Below, one piece after another: positions 1-8,683 of a DNA stretch of 64,000 nt (position 1 is its first letter; each line of letters begins with the position of its first letter). The DNA is taken from assembly GCA_014860745.1 (NCBI GenBank), contig JACZJC010000027.1, forward strand, positions 34,492-98,491, given 5' to 3'. The translations under genes were made by a program, and so were the position numbers. The notes beneath the pieces are model-generated. The model saw only the letters and a list, made by a program, of their open reading frames with translations, ran no database searches and was not told the origin of the DNA. This DNA comes from Anaerolineales bacterium. GTDB lineage: Bacteria; Chloroflexota; Anaerolineae; Anaerolineales; Villigracilaceae.

Positions 1-408
1 CCCGCCGTCGGTCATTCGTTTGGCGGCTTGTTGAGCAACAAGAAACGGCGCGCGGAGGTTGAGGTCGAGCGCGGAATCCCAATCTACTAGTTCGAGATCG
101 CGGGGGCTGCCAACGGGCATCACGGCTGCCGAATTTATAACAGCAGAGAGGGTGAAAGTAGAAGGAGGAAAGTAAGTGTCGAGTTTCTCAAATAGCTTTT
201 GGATTTGAACCGGGTCCATCAAGTCGGCCTGGAGAAGGAGGGCTTGCACTCCAAGAGATTCGATTTCGGTTTTGGTCTTTTGCGCTTCATCCACCGAGCC
301 ATGATAGTGCAGCGCAACGAAATAACCCATGCGGGCAAGGGAAAGGGCAAAGGCTTTGCCAAGGCGGTGAGCGGAACCAGTTACGAGGGCGAAGGAGGAA
401 TTAGGCAT
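1..408 (-). CDS. Short-chain dehydrogenase/reductase, C-terminus cut off by window edge
   Basis: The first 136 codons of an SDR-family NAD(P)H oxidoreductase are visible; the gene runs off the left edge, so no stop is seen. The N-terminus carries the Rossmann glycine motif TGSAHRLGKA at about residues 10-19 and the SDR structural motif NSAA near residue 90. The Ser-Tyr-Lys catalytic residues would lie beyond the edge. The TGxxxRLG form resembles the pteridine-reductase/FolM branch, but that is only a guess. The ATG at 406-408 is the only sensible start. It is divergent from the small membrane protein at 484. The SDR assignment is firm; the substrate is unknown. Confidence 0.85.
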   Translation of the reverse strand, partial: MPNSSFALVTGSAHRLGKAFALSLARMGYFVALHYHGSVDEAQKTKTEIESLGVQALLLQADLMDPVQIQKLFEKLDTYFPPSTFTLSAVINSAAVMPVGSPRDLELVDWDSALDLNLRAPFLVAQQAAKRMTDGG

Positions 409-483
409 GGGAAATCTTGAGGCAGGTATAATCTGCTTTTTGAATTTTAACTCATCGAAACCCATATTAGGAGTTATGATTTT

Positions 484-855
484 ATGGCAGAAAACAAGAA
501 CTCTGGTCCGCGATTGAAATTATTGATAATTGGGCTTGCCGCTGTTCAATTACTCGACATCATCATCCATGCAGCAACTGACCAACTGGAGGTGCTCCGC
601 GTTTCTTCAAACGCGGTGATCTTCATTTGGTTGGCGGTGGCTGCCCCAGGTAAACAAAAAACAAATCCCCTGTCAACAGCCGTCGGTTCGATTGGAATGT
701 ATCTCGTCCTTAACTTTATTTTCCTCGCCCGCGAGGGGGTGACGAATGCTGATCAGGGCGGGGAATTGAGAGGGATGCTTTTCGTTTTATTGTTCCTGAC
801 TTTGTCATTATCCATAATCTTGACATATAATCTCAGAACCACCCTCGCAAAATAA
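484..855 (+). CDS. Small integral membrane protein, unknown family
   Basis: A 123-residue protein with about four hydrophobic segments (residues 13-30, 43-53, 66-81 and 98-115), short loops and a positively charged start. I do not recognise the family. It has an AGGAG ribosome binding site about ten bases before the ATG and a TATAAT hexamer at 427-432 without a convincing -35 box. It stands alone, divergent from the SDR gene and convergent with malQ, and is followed by a strong hairpin. Likely a real membrane protein of unknown role. Confidence 0.7.
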   Translation: MAENKNSGPRLKLLIIGLAAVQLLDIIIHAATDQLEVLRVSSNAVIFIWLAVAAPGKQKTNPLSTAVGSIGMYLVLNFIFLAREGVTNADQGGELRGMLFVLLFLTLSLSIILTYNLRTTLAK

Positions 856-861
856 TAGGAG

Positions 862-906
862 AAACAAACTCATCCTTGTGAAATTAATTAAAGGATGAGT
901 TTGTTT
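862..906. terminator. Bidirectional hairpin terminator
   Basis: A perfect 16-bp inverted repeat (862-877 and 891-906) with a 13-base loop. A-rich on one side and T-rich on the other, it can end both the membrane protein gene (+) and malQ (-), which converge here. Confidence 0.85.
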
Positions 907-943
907 AATTCCATAAAATGGTGACTGGAATTTTTACGGGCTG

Positions 944-2455
944 TCAGGAAGACCTGTTCGTCATCCAGTTTAGGTCTCTTAACCCAGCGGCCTGATCCTC
1001 GCGCAGGTCGTTTTCGTTCATCCGCCATTCCCAATTGCCGCCCAGTTTGCTTGGAAAGTTCATCCTTGCCTCCCCGCCAAGGCCAAGCACATCCTGCATG
1101 GGGGCAATGGCGAAGACTGCCACAGATTTCCAGACCGCGCGGATCAAATCCCAGGCAAAGTCACTGCCATCCACGCCAAGATATCGTTTTGCAAACTCGC
1201 GTTCGTGATCGGGTGCAGAAGCGAACCAGCCGACTGCCGTGTCATTGTCATGCGTGCCTGTGTAGGCTACACAATTCGGAATGTAATTATGCGGGAGGAA
1301 GGGGTTCTCCGGTCCGGTAAAGGCAAATTGTAGGACTCGCATGCCGGGCAGATCAAATGCTTCCAACAATTCAATTACGTCCGGTGTAATAAGCCCAAGG
1401 TCTTCCGCAATGATCGGCAGGCCGGTGCCGGGTGTGATTAGGCCATCGCCGAGATATTTATCCACTGCGCGGAAAAAGTCTTTGCCGGGGCCGGGAACCC
1501 AGCGGCCGTGTTCAGCGGTCGGCTCACCGGCGGGTATCTCATAATATCCGGCGAAACCGCGGAAATGGTCGAAACGCAAAATATCCATGAATTGCAAGGA
1601 TGCGCGCACCCGCGAAAGCCACCAGGCGTACCCTTCCTTTTTATGCACTTCCCAATTGTAGAGCGGGTTTCCCCACAATTGACCGGTTGTGGAAAACAGA
1701 TCCGGTGGAACGCCGGCAACAACGGTCGGGCTGCCGCTTTCATCAAGAAAGAATAAATCGGGATTTGCCCAAACATCCGCGGAGTCGAATGCGACAAAAA
1801 TCGGAATATCGCCGACGATCTGAATCCCTTTGTCATTCGCATATTTGCGGACCTTGTGCCATTGCCTGTAAAAAAGGAATTGGAAGAAGGAATGCTTGAT
1901 GATACTATCCACCAACTCTTTACGGGCTTTGGCTAACGCAGTTTTTCTTCTGGAACGCAGCGCCTCAGGCCACCCGTTCCATGCTCCACCGCCATTGGCA
2001 TCTTTCAACGCCATGAAAAGGGCAAAGTCATCCAGCCAGAAGGCGTTCTCGGCGCAGAAGTAATCGAAGGATTCACGCAAATGCTCAGGAGATGACTGGA
2101 AGCGGGAAAATGCCTTTTGCAGGAGGGTCACTTTTTTTGGAATGAGCAGGCCAAAGTCCACGCGGGAAGCGGGAAGAGTTTTCAATTCGTCCAAATCGTT
2201 TTGAGTCAAAAGCCCGTCGGCAAGCATCTCTTCGGGGCTGAGCAAATATGGATTGCCCGCAAACGCCGAAAAGCATTGATAGGGCGAATCGCCGTAGCCT
2301 GTGGGGCCAAGCGGCAGGATCTGCCAGAGCTTGCAGCCAGTGGATGCGAGCCAGTCGACGAATCGGTATGATTGCGGACCCAGGTCGCCGATGCCGTAAG
2401 GGCCGGGCAGACTGGAAGGGTGGAGAAGAATGCCTGAAGATCGTTTGAATGCCAT
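944..2455 (-). CDS. malQ: 4-alpha-glucanotransferase (amylomaltase)
   Basis: A 503-residue GH77 amylomaltase, which transfers alpha-1,4-glucan segments between maltooligosaccharides in the cytoplasm. Family landmarks are all visible: SGILLHPSSLPGPYGIGDLG at the start, the substrate-binding stretch GDIPIFVAFDSADVW, the nucleophile region LRFDHFRG, the acid/base AEDLG and the third carboxylate in YTGTHDND. Full family length. I chose the ATG at 2453-2455 because the family N-terminus begins there; an upstream in-frame start at 2488 would add an unconserved tail. It lies 47 bp downstream of glgA on the same strand, so the two probably form a glycogen or maltodextrin operon. Confidence 0.95.
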   Translation of the reverse strand: MAFKRSSGILLHPSSLPGPYGIGDLGPQSYRFVDWLASTGCKLWQILPLGPTGYGDSPYQCFSAFAGNPYLLSPEEMLADGLLTQNDLDELKTLPASRVDFGLLIPKKVTLLQKAFSRFQSSPEHLRESFDYFCAENAFWLDDFALFMALKDANGGGAWNGWPEALRSRRKTALAKARKELVDSIIKHSFFQFLFYRQWHKVRKYANDKGIQIVGDIPIFVAFDSADVWANPDLFFLDESGSPTVVAGVPPDLFSTTGQLWGNPLYNWEVHKKEGYAWWLSRVRASLQFMDILRFDHFRGFAGYYEIPAGEPTAEHGRWVPGPGKDFFRAVDKYLGDGLITPGTGLPIIAEDLGLITPDVIELLEAFDLPGMRVLQFAFTGPENPFLPHNYIPNCVAYTGTHDNDTAVGWFASAPDHEREFAKRYLGVDGSDFAWDLIRAVWKSVAVFAIAPMQDVLGLGGEARMNFPSKLGGNWEWRMNENDLREDQAAGLRDLNWMTNRSS

Positions 2456-2502
2456 GATCACCTGAATTTTACGGAAACAACCCCGCAAAAGTTATTTTTT
2501 TT

Positions 2503-3924
2503 TCATTTCACCAAAGACTGATATATCTCGAGATATTTTCGCGCCGAGTTTTCCCAGGAAAAATCTTGCAGCATGCCTGCTTGCTGAAGTTTCTTCCATT
2601 TTTCTTTATCCTGGAACACCTTAATTCCCGCTTTGGCAGCCGCCATCAAGGACATGGGATGCGGCTTCTCGAAAACAAAACCTGTTTCTTTATGCTTTAC
2701 CGTGTCGTTCAATCCGCCCGCCGCCCGCACAATGGGCACACATCCGTAACGCATCGCGATCATTTGCGAAAGTCCGCAGGGTTCATAACGCGACGGCATC
2801 AGAAGCATATCCGATCCGGCGTAAATCTGTCGGGCAAGTCCCGCATCGTAACGCAGTTCCACCTTGATTTTTTCGGGAAATAAATCACTTAATTTGCGCG
2901 CGGCTTCCTCAAGTTTTGGGTCGCCGGTGCCAAGGATGACCGCCTGAAAATTAACCGACTTCATGCTTTTAAGCGCCGTGAAGGCAAGGTCGACACCTTT
3001 TTGCACATCCATGCGCGATACGATGGCAAGCAGTGGGATTTCCGCATCTGTCCGCAAGCCGAGGCGGCTTTGCAGCAGGTTTTTGTTTGCAGCACGTTTT
3101 TCAAGTGAATTAATATCGAAGTTCACGCCCAGGGCTGAATCATGCGCGGGATTGAAGGAGGTGACGTCGATCCCGTTCAATACGCCGTGAGTCGTTTCAC
3201 GGCGGGTCTGTAAAAATCCATCGAGTCCACATCCATATTCCGGGGTGAGGATTTCTTTTGCGTACGTTGGAGAAACGGCAACGATGGCATCGGATGCCCA
3301 CAGGCCCAATGGCAAAGGCATTACGCGCGCCCATTCCGGCAGATCGGTCTGCGCCAGTTTCACTCCATATCCTTCTAAAATGCTGCCGACATTCGGCCCC
3401 ATGAACGGCAGGTTATGAAGTGTGATCACACCGGCAACATGTTTTGCGCCTTCCTCCCAGCGCTTTGTCAACGAGCCATACACACTGACAGCGGTGTGCC
3501 AGTCGTTCGCATGCACGACGTCCGCATGCCAATTGATCTGCCGCTGCAAGGCCAGCGCGGCGAGCGAAAAAAATGTATATTTCTCCGCATCCAATTTTGC
3601 ATCGAGAGAGTAGACGGACCCATTCGCGCGAATCGGATCACCGTCGATGAAATATACGGGCATCCCATCCAAAACCGATTCAAACGCCTCCACCCCGACC
3701 TCGGACTCGCCGCGCGGAATCGAGAACATTCCCAAAGGTTTGAGGTCGTCTGCTTTTACAACAGGATGATATGGCAAAACAAGCCGCACATCGAGTTTCA
3801 CATCCTCGTCCGCCAGCGCCCGCAATGCACGCGGCAGGGACCCTGCAACGTCGCCGAGCCCGCCAACTTTCACAAAAGGGTCGGCTTCCGCCGCAAGGAA
3901 AAGTACATTTATGGTTTTAGGCAT
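2503..3924 (-). CDS. glgA: Glycogen synthase (ADP-glucose type)
   Basis: A 473-residue GT5 glycogen synthase that extends alpha-1,4-glucan from ADP-glucose. The N-terminal ADP-glucose loop KVGGLGDVAGSLPRAL is present near residues 18-33. The C-terminal Rossmann domain has SRMDVQKG and the catalytic EPCGLSQMIAMRYG, followed by VRAAGGLNDTV. Length matches the family (about 475). The start at 3922-3924 was chosen because MPKTINVLFLAAEADPF is the normal N-terminus; a longer in-frame start at 4038 is not supported. There is no obvious Shine-Dalgarno. malQ follows in the same direction. Confidence 0.95.
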   Translation of the reverse strand: MPKTINVLFLAAEADPFVKVGGLGDVAGSLPRALRALADEDVKLDVRLVLPYHPVVKADDLKPLGMFSIPRGESEVGVEAFESVLDGMPVYFIDGDPIRANGSVYSLDAKLDAEKYTFFSLAALALQRQINWHADVVHANDWHTAVSVYGSLTKRWEEGAKHVAGVITLHNLPFMGPNVGSILEGYGVKLAQTDLPEWARVMPLPLGLWASDAIVAVSPTYAKEILTPEYGCGLDGFLQTRRETTHGVLNGIDVTSFNPAHDSALGVNFDINSLEKRAANKNLLQSRLGLRTDAEIPLLAIVSRMDVQKGVDLAFTALKSMKSVNFQAVILGTGDPKLEEAARKLSDLFPEKIKVELRYDAGLARQIYAGSDMLLMPSRYEPCGLSQMIAMRYGCVPIVRAAGGLNDTVKHKETGFVFEKPHPMSLMAAAKAGIKVFQDKEKWKKLQQAGMLQDFSWENSARKYLEIYQSLVK

Positions 3925-4056
3925 GGGGGCTATTTTACATGAAAACAGCGTATCTGACTGTAGTCTATGAAAAACATCCAACTCAGAAATTGATTTTCGA
4001 TTTATTAAGGTCGCAATGGTTGACTTTGCCCCCCTCAACTCAGTAAACTAATAGAA

Positions 4057-4075
4057 ATTTCCGTGTGACGGAAAT
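4057..4075. promoter_or_regulatory. Small inverted repeat in the leader of the Asp-box protein gene
   Basis: Arms ATTTCCGT (4057-4064) and ACGGAAAT (4068-4075) around GTG, 22 bp before the next ATG. It could be an operator or a small hairpin beside the ribosome binding site. Weak on its own. Confidence 0.35.
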
Positions 4076-4096
4076 ATCAACCAGAGGAGAGATATT

Positions 4097-5512
4097 ATGT
4101 CTGTTCGCGTTTTCCAAACCAAACAATTCGCCCTTCTCGTCCTGCTCGCCATTGCCGCCTTGCTGGCGGCGAATTTCACGGCGCTGACAACTACAAAGGA
4201 GGAGGAGCCTGCCAAAGCCAAACGAAAAACTGTCGGACCCCTGGCATCTGTGATTGCAGCTCCCATCCCCTCCGGAGTTTTTGCGCCTCCCGCCCCACCC
4301 GCTGGGTTTTCCTCCCAAGTACGGTTGGGCTTTTTTGACGGTGACCAATGGGAACCTGCGATTGCCTCTGACCGTTTTGGCCATGTATACATCCTGTACG
4401 CGCAATATTATGGTGTGCCAGGGTGTGAGATTTGCGGCAATCCGACCCAGATTCTCCAGATCAGTAATGACCACGGTGCAACCTGGGGGTCTCCCATCCC
4501 AATTTACACCGCCGGCGACAATACAGGGCAATGGGATTCACAGATCATGGTTGACCCTAATGATGGCAGCACAGTCTATGCATCCTGGATGGAAGCGAAT
4601 AAGAGCGACATCGTTGTAGCGAAATCCACAGACTTTGGAGTCACCTGGACTCACGTGATTGCCGACGCCACCAATGCCGCTGTGGATAAACCCATCCTCA
4701 CCGTCCGCGGGCAGGATGTCTACGTATCCTATACCCACACGCAAAAATTATATGCCGCATCCTCCCACGATGGCGGGCAAACCTTTACCCAAACCGAAGT
4801 GAAGTTCACAGGGAAACTGGGCTGGGCAATGGCCGGGGGAGGCTACGTTGCCCCCAATGGCACTGCTTACATGTCCTGGGCTGGTTATGAGCAAAATGGA
4901 GGAGCAAAAGGCAAGGTCAACCTTGTCATCAGCAAGTCTACAAATGGCGGCGCAACCTGGACAAGCAAAGTTGTAGATGTTTCCCGCGCGCCCGAAAAAT
5001 GCCCGGCAGATTATCTTTGTGGATGGGCATATCTCGGAGCACAGATCGTCATGGCTGGAGACGAAGCAGGTAATGTGTACGCCCTATCGAACGCCAGCAA
5101 CGTAGATTTTGGCCCGGCGCGCACCTACTTTTACAAATCCACGGATGGCGGCACAACCTGGAGTTCCCGTGTGGATGTTTCGACTGCCGGCCCCAACATA
5201 TCGCATAATTTTCCAGCCATCGCGGCGACAGGGAACGGCGATGTCCGTATTTCGTGGATGGACGAACGCACGAACGGCTGGTGGAATACCTATTACCGCA
5301 GTTCCACCAACGGCGGCGCAACCTGGGCAGCCGAGAAGGATGTTTCCGATTATGTAAGCGGCTACACCTATATCACCACCGACGGCTTCCGCTTCCCCTT
5401 CGGCGATTACTACGAAATGGACATTGATGAAGAAGGCAGAACCCACATCATTATGGGCGAAGGTTGGAGTTACGACTCGCCCGGCGCAATCTGGTACGTG
5501 AGGGGAAAATAA
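4097..5512 (+). CDS. Secreted Asp-box (BNR) beta-propeller protein, sialidase-like fold
   Basis: A 471-residue protein with an N-terminal signal peptide or anchor (hydrophobic residues 11-32) followed by a Pro-rich stretch. It has six Asp-box motifs of the S-x-D/N-x-G-x-T-W/F type near residues 123, 177, 223, 281, 348 and 402, which mark a six-bladed propeller as in exo-sialidases. I do not see the sialidase arginine triad with confidence, so enzyme activity is unproven; many such proteins only bind. GAGGAGAG precedes the ATG. It is monocistronic, with a strong terminator downstream. The fold call is good; the function is open. Confidence 0.8.
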   Translation: MSVRVFQTKQFALLVLLAIAALLAANFTALTTTKEEEPAKAKRKTVGPLASVIAAPIPSGVFAPPAPPAGFSSQVRLGFFDGDQWEPAIASDRFGHVYILYAQYYGVPGCEICGNPTQILQISNDHGATWGSPIPIYTAGDNTGQWDSQIMVDPNDGSTVYASWMEANKSDIVVAKSTDFGVTWTHVIADATNAAVDKPILTVRGQDVYVSYTHTQKLYAASSHDGGQTFTQTEVKFTGKLGWAMAGGGYVAPNGTAYMSWAGYEQNGGAKGKVNLVISKSTNGGATWTSKVVDVSRAPEKCPADYLCGWAYLGAQIVMAGDEAGNVYALSNASNVDFGPARTYFYKSTDGGTTWSSRVDVSTAGPNISHNFPAIAATGNGDVRISWMDERTNGWWNTYYRSSTNGGATWAAEKDVSDYVSGYTYITTDGFRFPFGDYYEMDIDEEGRTHIIMGEGWSYDSPGAIWYVRGK

Positions 5513-5522
5513 AATAACATAG

Positions 5523-5564
5523 AAAACGCCCTAAAGGTTTTGGAAACCTTTAGGGCGTTTTTTT
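5523..5564 (+). terminator. Rho-independent terminator
   Basis: A perfect 18-bp stem (5523-5540 with 5544-5561), 3-base loop and a T run. It ends the Asp-box protein gene. The T run abuts the 3' end of the opposite-strand tRNA-His gene. Confidence 0.92.
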
Positions 5565-5566
5565 GG

Positions 5567-5639
5567 GGTGCCTGAAGGGTTTCGAACCCTCAACATCTAC
5601 AGCCACAGTGTAGCGCTCTGCCATTGAGCTACAGGCACC
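5567..5639 (-). tRNA. tRNA-His (anticodon GTG)
   Basis: Full cloverleaf on the minus strand. It has an encoded extra G at position -1 opposite discriminator C73, the hallmark of tRNA-His. The acceptor stem is GTGCCTG/CAGGCAC, the D-arm contains GCTCAATGGCAGAGC, the anticodon stem CTACA/TGTAG encloses loop CTGTGGC (anticodon GTG), and the T-loop is TTCGAAA. CCA appears to be encoded at 5564-5566. It lies 32 bp downstream of hisS on the same strand. Confidence 0.95.
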
Positions 5640-5671
5640 GTATTGCGGGCAATATTTTACCATGGATTGAC

Positions 5672-6943
5672 TTAATCAATCAACTTTTTTACGATGTCAA
5701 AAACTGCTTCACGCTTAACTGTTACCTGCTCGCCATTTACGAGATTCTTGACCGCCACCTCATCCCTTGCCGCCTCGTCCGGGCCAACCGTCAGCGCGAT
5801 CTTGATTTTCATTTTGTCTGCAAATTTGAATTGCTTTTGCAGTTTGACGGGTTCGGGATAGACCATCACATTCAGGCCGGCATTCCGCAATTGCGCCGCC
5901 AGCTCAAATGATTTCACCAGCATGGTTTCATCAAAAACAGTGACCATCACCGAAGCAGGCGTCGGGATAAATTCAGGCAGGAGTCCATTTTCCTGCAAGA
6001 TGATCCCAATCACCACGTCGCCCATTGCAAACCCGACTGCGGGGAGAGGCTGCCCGCCCACATCAGCGAGCAGGTTGTCATAACGCCCGCCGCCAAGGAT
6101 GGCCCGCTTCAGGGAGCCGCTCGTCTCGAACGCCTCAAAAACCGTGCTGGTGTAATACAAGAGTCCGCGCATGATGTTCGGGTCAAATTTGACATAGTCA
6201 CTTACGCCCAACGCATCCAACGCGGCAAAGAGACGCGTCAACTCAGCGCTTTTCTTCCACAAATCGAAATCGCCAAGAGTATTTTTCAAACCATCCACTT
6301 GAGATTGAGTCAAACCAACCTCAATCGCATACGCCTCCCACTTTGCTGGCTCCATCTTGGATCGACGGTCTACAAGGTTGGAGACATCAACTCTTTTTTC
6401 GGAAGCAATGCCCAACGCATCGAACTCGGATTCCATCAGGCGGCGGTTATTTACATAGATGGCTGCCAGCTGCGGGTTAAGTCCGACCGAGCGCAGGAAT
6501 GTCGCCGCAACTGCGATCAATTCCGCATCCGCTTCGGGTGAATCCACTCCCAACAGGTCGATATTCCATTGAAAGAATTCGCGCGAGCGTCCTTTTTGCG
6601 GCTGTTCGTACCGCCAAAACGGACCGAACGACCACCAGCGCACAGGGAAAGTCAACTCACCCTGCTTTGCCGCGATCATGCGCGCAAGGCTTGGTGTAAG
6701 TTCAGGACGTAGGGTCACGAAATCACCGCCGCGATCCTGGAATGTAAAAGATTGCTTCTTTACCAATTCCTCGCCAGACTTCGCCGCATAAAGATCGATC
6801 GTTTCGATGAAAGGCGCCTCCCACTCCTGATACCCAAATGCCTGAGATGCCGCGCGCACTTTTTCATTAATAAAATTGCGCAGCGACATTTGCTCAGGAT
6901 AGAATTCACGCGTACCTTTTACAGATTGTATTTTGCCAGCCAT
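5672..6943 (-). CDS. hisS: Histidyl-tRNA synthetase
   Basis: A 423-residue class IIa aminoacyl-tRNA synthetase that charges tRNA-His. Motif 2 is seen as TLRPELTPSLARM (about residues 77-89) and the histidine-binding motifs as ILGGGRYDNLLADVGG and AVGFAMGDVVIG. A C-terminal anticodon-binding domain follows from about residue 330. The form RPELTPSLAR resembles the archaeal/eukaryotic-like HisRS branch more than the E. coli form (RPEGT). The ATG begins directly with the conserved KGTREFYPEQM region. The cognate tRNA-His gene follows on the same strand, so co-transcription is plausible. Confidence 0.95.
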   Translation of the reverse strand: MAGKIQSVKGTREFYPEQMSLRNFINEKVRAASQAFGYQEWEAPFIETIDLYAAKSGEELVKKQSFTFQDRGGDFVTLRPELTPSLARMIAAKQGELTFPVRWWSFGPFWRYEQPQKGRSREFFQWNIDLLGVDSPEADAELIAVAATFLRSVGLNPQLAAIYVNNRRLMESEFDALGIASEKRVDVSNLVDRRSKMEPAKWEAYAIEVGLTQSQVDGLKNTLGDFDLWKKSAELTRLFAALDALGVSDYVKFDPNIMRGLLYYTSTVFEAFETSGSLKRAILGGGRYDNLLADVGGQPLPAVGFAMGDVVIGIILQENGLLPEFIPTPASVMVTVFDETMLVKSFELAAQLRNAGLNVMVYPEPVKLQKQFKFADKMKIKIALTVGPDEAARDEVAVKNLVNGEQVTVKREAVFDIVKKLID

Positions 6944-6987
6944 AATGACTCCAGTGCGCGAATTTTATCATGGGATTGAGCAAGGCC

Positions 6988-7014
6988 ATCAAAATTCAAC
7001 AGGTGAATTTTGAT
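6988..7014. promoter_or_regulatory. AT-rich inverted repeat between hisS and methyltransferase
   Basis: Perfect 11-bp arms (6988-6998, 7004-7014) with loop ACAGG, in the divergent promoter region. A TATAAT hexamer follows at 7025-7030 in the rightward direction, so the repeat may be an operator for the methyltransferase gene. Confidence 0.4.
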
Positions 7015-7053
7015 TTGATTTTGGTATAATCAAAAAAATCACTTTTCATAGTT

Positions 7054-7093
7054 GCGACTTCAGTCGCCTATGATGCAGACGATTGAAATCGTC
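7054..7093. repeat. Pair of short GCGACT/GACGATT palindromes
   Basis: Two neighbouring small palindromes, GCGACT-tc-AGTCGC (7054-7067) and GACGATT-ga-AATCGTC (7078-7093), just upstream of the methyltransferase ribosome binding site. They resemble short dispersed intergenic palindromes, but only this pair is seen here. Confidence 0.4.
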
Positions 7094-7113
7094 ACTACTT
7101 ACAGGAGAAACAA

Positions 7114-7914
7114 ATGAAAATTGATTATCAGGAACCCAGCAAAGACTTGTTGATGCGAATCGACATTCATGAAAAATACGGCTCGGCAAATATCGATGTT
7201 TGGACGAATGACCTGCTCAAACCCCAGGCAGGGATGAAAATTTTGGATGTCGGCTGCGGCGCCGGCAAGCTGAGTTTTCTTTTTAATGAATATACAAAAG
7301 GCGGCGCACAAATTACTGGCGGTGATTTTTCTGAAGAGCTTCTCGACAAGGCCCGTGTAAAAAACAAGGAAGTCGGCGCCAAGATCGATTTTCAGTTCCT
7401 GGATTTTAACCAGCCTTTCAAATTCGAAGATAACCTCTTCGACTTGTGCACCAGCGCCTTCGCCATCTACTACGCCTCCGATCTGGACTTTACATTTGGT
7501 GAGGCCCATCGGGTGTTGAAGCCCGGCGGACGGCTCTTCGTCTCGGGTCCATTGCCCGAAAACAAGCAGATGTTCTACGACATCATCAAGGAAGCCACCG
7601 GCGCGGCCATCCCGCCCATGCCGGGTTCCTCGCGCTTCAAAGGCGACATCTTCAACACCATTGACAAAATCTTCGCCAAAACCGAATTGCACAAATTCGA
7701 GAACCATCTCACTTTCCCCGAAGTTGCGCCCTTCATCGATTACGTCCGTGCTTCGTTGAGCGAAGACCGAAAGTTATGGACTTCGATGTTCAACGGCAAA
7801 GACGAATACGAAGCCTTGATCGGCAAGATCGAGGCCGTGGCGAAGAAATGGCTCGAACGAGACGGCAAACTGGTGATGACCAAAGTCGTCGGTGGAATTC
7901 TGGCTACAAAATAA
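7114..7914 (+). CDS. SAM-dependent class I methyltransferase
   Basis: A 266-residue protein with a Rossmann methyltransferase core. Motif I is ILDVGCGAGKLSFLF (about residues 43-57), then the acidic GGDFSEELLDKAR, and the post-motif LKPGGRLFVSGPL near residues 130-142. This is the Methyltransf_11/UbiE-like type. Substrate unknown. AGGAG precedes the ATG. The gene is followed within 10 bp by a dispersed repeat and then a PIG-L deacetylase, so a loose functional unit acting on a small molecule or glycan is possible but unproven. Confidence 0.88.
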   Translation: MKIDYQEPSKDLLMRIDIHEKYGSANIDVWTNDLLKPQAGMKILDVGCGAGKLSFLFNEYTKGGAQITGGDFSEELLDKARVKNKEVGAKIDFQFLDFNQPFKFEDNLFDLCTSAFAIYYASDLDFTFGEAHRVLKPGGRLFVSGPLPENKQMFYDIIKEATGAAIPPMPGSSRFKGDIFNTIDKIFAKTELHKFENHLTFPEVAPFIDYVRASLSEDRKLWTSMFNGKDEYEALIGKIEAVAKKWLERDGKLVMTKVVGGILATK

Positions 7915-7923
7915 AACATGGCA

Positions 7924-8018
7924 TGTCGTTGCGAGGAGGATGTTCTTCCCGACGAAGCAATCTCCTGATTTATATGAAGATTGCTTCGGGCAAAAACAAG
8001 AACGCCCTCGCAATGACA
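7924..8018. repeat. Dispersed intergenic repeat, complete copy with terminal inverted repeats
   Basis: A 95-bp element bounded by 13-bp inverted repeats (7924-7936 against 8006-8018, one mismatch) with an inner perfect pair CGAAGCAATCT (7953-7963) and AGATTGCTTCG (7978-7988). Partial copies lie at 14932-14976 and 50559-50617. It looks like a small non-coding MITE/REP-like element and ends 10 bp before the PIG-L start codon. Confidence 0.75.
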
Positions 8019-8028
8019 TAATCACATT

Positions 8029-8661
8029 ATGAACTTCTTCGGTAAACGAGTCCTCTTTTTAGGCGCACATCCTGATGACATTGAATTAGGATGCGGCGCT
8101 TTAATACATCAAATCGCCAAAAAGACGCAAATTTTATGTGTGACGCTTTCAGACAACCAGAAAAACCCTGATCTGAAAAACGTACGGGACGAACACCTGC
8201 GCTCCATGAATATTTTAGGCGTGCCGGAAGAAAAGATCATGTTTGGGCCGTTCAGCACACGCGTGTTTCCAAACTCACGGCAGGATATTCTCGAATATTT
8301 CCTCAAGCTCCGCAAAGACTTCAAACCTGATTTGATCTTCACGCATTCAAAGCAGGATGTTCACCAGGACCACAACACGATGACCGACGAAGCGCTGCGT
8401 GCGTTTCGAGGTATCACAGTATTGGGTTTTGACGTTGTCCGTTCCTCGTACGGTTTCTTTCCACATTTTCTAGTGGAAGTCACTGAAGAAGATGTAATTA
8501 AAAAGGTGGAAGCCCTGGCAGAATATAAAACCTACCGTGACAGGTACTATTTCAACAGCGAACTGACGCGCTCCATCATGGTGCGGCATGGCGCGCTGGC
8601 GGAACGTCCTTTTGCAGAGGGGTTCGATATATTGAGAATTGTCGGGAGTTTCGGAGATTAG
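8029..8661 (+). CDS. PIG-L/LmbE family deacetylase
   Basis: A 210-residue zinc-dependent N-acetylglucosaminyl deacetylase-fold protein. The metal-binding AHPDDIELGCG motif is at residues 13-23 and the third-ligand region HSKQDVHQDHN near residues 105-115. The family removes N-acetyl groups from sugar conjugates (GlcNAc-PI, mycothiol and bacillithiol precursors, teicoplanin); the substrate here is unknown. No clear Shine-Dalgarno precedes the ATG; the end of a dispersed repeat supplies CATAAT seven bases upstream, so transcription might start at or near the ATG. DinB-fold proteins, as encoded next, include thiol transferases, but a thiol link is speculative. Confidence 0.9.
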   Translation: MNFFGKRVLFLGAHPDDIELGCGALIHQIAKKTQILCVTLSDNQKNPDLKNVRDEHLRSMNILGVPEEKIMFGPFSTRVFPNSRQDILEYFLKLRKDFKPDLIFTHSKQDVHQDHNTMTDEALRAFRGITVLGFDVVRSSYGFFPHFLVEVTEEDVIKKVEALAEYKTYRDRYYFNSELTRSIMVRHGALAERPFAEGFDILRIVGSFGD

Positions 8662-8683
8662 GTTTTAGTGATTGGAGACTGAA

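Noticed and set aside
3415..3942. A 175-codon plus-strand frame opposite glgA
   Set aside because: Antisense shadow of the conserved glycogen synthase N-terminal half.
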